A DNA stretch of 6,264 nucleotides from Acidobacteriota bacterium (GTDB lineage: Bacteria; Acidobacteriota; Vicinamibacteria; Vicinamibacterales; JACQTH01), in contig JACQTH010000361.1 in NCBI GenBank assembly GCA_016210935.1, positions 1 through 6,264 on the forward strand. Direction: 5' to 3'. Positions 6,154-6,264 of the stretch are shown here, in pieces. The notes under the pieces were generated by a model. The model saw nothing but the letters and a program-made list of their open reading frames with translations. It was not told where the DNA came from and made no database searches. The position numbers were made by a program, and so were the translations under genes. The stretch's first letter is position 1, and every line of letters starts with the position of its first letter.

Positions 6154-6162
6154 TAGTACACT
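6154..6162 (+). promoter_or_regulatory. Possible -10 box for a leaderless glycosyltransferase mRNA
   Basis: TAGTACACT contains TACACT (6157-6162), ending six bases before the GTG at 6169. Transcription would then start at or next to the GTG, and no Shine-Dalgarno is visible in front of it, which fits leaderless translation. No clear -35 box is seen; the sequence 17 bases upstream lies in the repeat array. Confidence 0.3.
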
Positions 6163-6168
6163 CTGCCC

Positions 6169-6264
6169 GTGCCCCCGTTCTCGGTCACGGTCATCACCCT
6201 CAACGAGGAACACCACCTCCGCGACGCCCTGCGGTCGGTCGCCTGGGCCGACGAGATCATCGTC
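6169..6264 (+). CDS. Family 2 glycosyltransferase, N-terminus (partial)
   Basis: The first 32 codons of a gene cut by the window edge. MPPFSVTVITLNEEHHLRDA and the following SVAWADEIIV match the start of GT-A fold family 2 glycosyltransferases: the first beta strand, the nucleotide-binding TLNEE turn, then a helix and the WADEIIV strand that normally leads to the DSGSTD-type motif. The WADEI form is common in the WaaE/KdtX-like group acting in lipopolysaccharide core or other envelope glycans, but the acceptor cannot be told from this fragment. The GTG start is the only one that gives a normal-length N-terminus before the first strand. It follows the repeat array and probably has its own promoter. 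Confidence 0.85.
   Translation, partial: MPPFSVTVITLNEEHHLRDALRSVAWADEIIV

Noticed and set aside
5987..6168. CRISPR array
   Set aside because: Repeat units are only 12-13 bases with no unique spacers, the second half is inverted, and no cas genes are present.
5762..6216. Minus-strand frames covering the GGTTC array (5762-6151 and 5899-6216)
   Set aside because: Their periodic residues merely translate the repeat, and they run antisense into the tolC-like gene and the glycosyltransferase.
1..6264. A new multi-gene defence or biosynthetic system
   Set aside because: All substantial genes belong to well-known housekeeping or envelope families, and none has the effector, nuclease or sensor domains expected of such a system. 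The unexplained signal is in the intergenic repeats.

Overview
The window is a GC-rich bacterial chromosomal segment with densely packed housekeeping and envelope genes. There are no mobile-element genes, RNA genes or CRISPR arrays that I can recognise. Base composition, a long secreted S9 peptidase with a charged insertion, a TolC-type outer membrane protein (so a Gram-negative envelope) and short intergenic repeats suggest an Acidobacteriota-like organism, possibly class Vicinamibacteria. That placement is inference and not proven by any marker here.

Layout: positions 1-52 may hold the start of an unidentified gene on the minus strand (weak call). Positions 53-229 are intergenic and rich in palindromes, including a REP-like pair of hairpins. 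truA (230-1045) and pyrE (1060-1641) lie on the minus strand, 14 bases apart, and look co-transcribed in the order pyrE then truA. Upstream of pyrE, a 91-base gap holds two facing arrays of a GGGATTC-type heptamer that can form a long hairpin reaching the pyrE ribosome-binding region. An S9 prolyl-oligopeptidase-family peptidase (1733-4183, minus) lies upstream of it. A divergent intergenic region (4184-4348) separates that gene from a TolC-family outer membrane efflux protein (4349-5986, plus). A 182-base gap then holds a larger pair of facing arrays of a 12-13-base GGTTC repeat. The window ends in the first 32 codons of a family 2 glycosyltransferase (6169-6264, plus).

The genes fall into two groups. 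pyrE and truA serve pyrimidine nucleotide synthesis and tRNA uridine modification. The peptidase, TolC-like protein and glycosyltransferase serve periplasmic peptide breakdown, export and surface glycan synthesis. The genes themselves are ordinary. The unusual material is between them: three gaps carry short-period tandem repeats of different sequence, and in two of these the array is followed by its own inverted copy.
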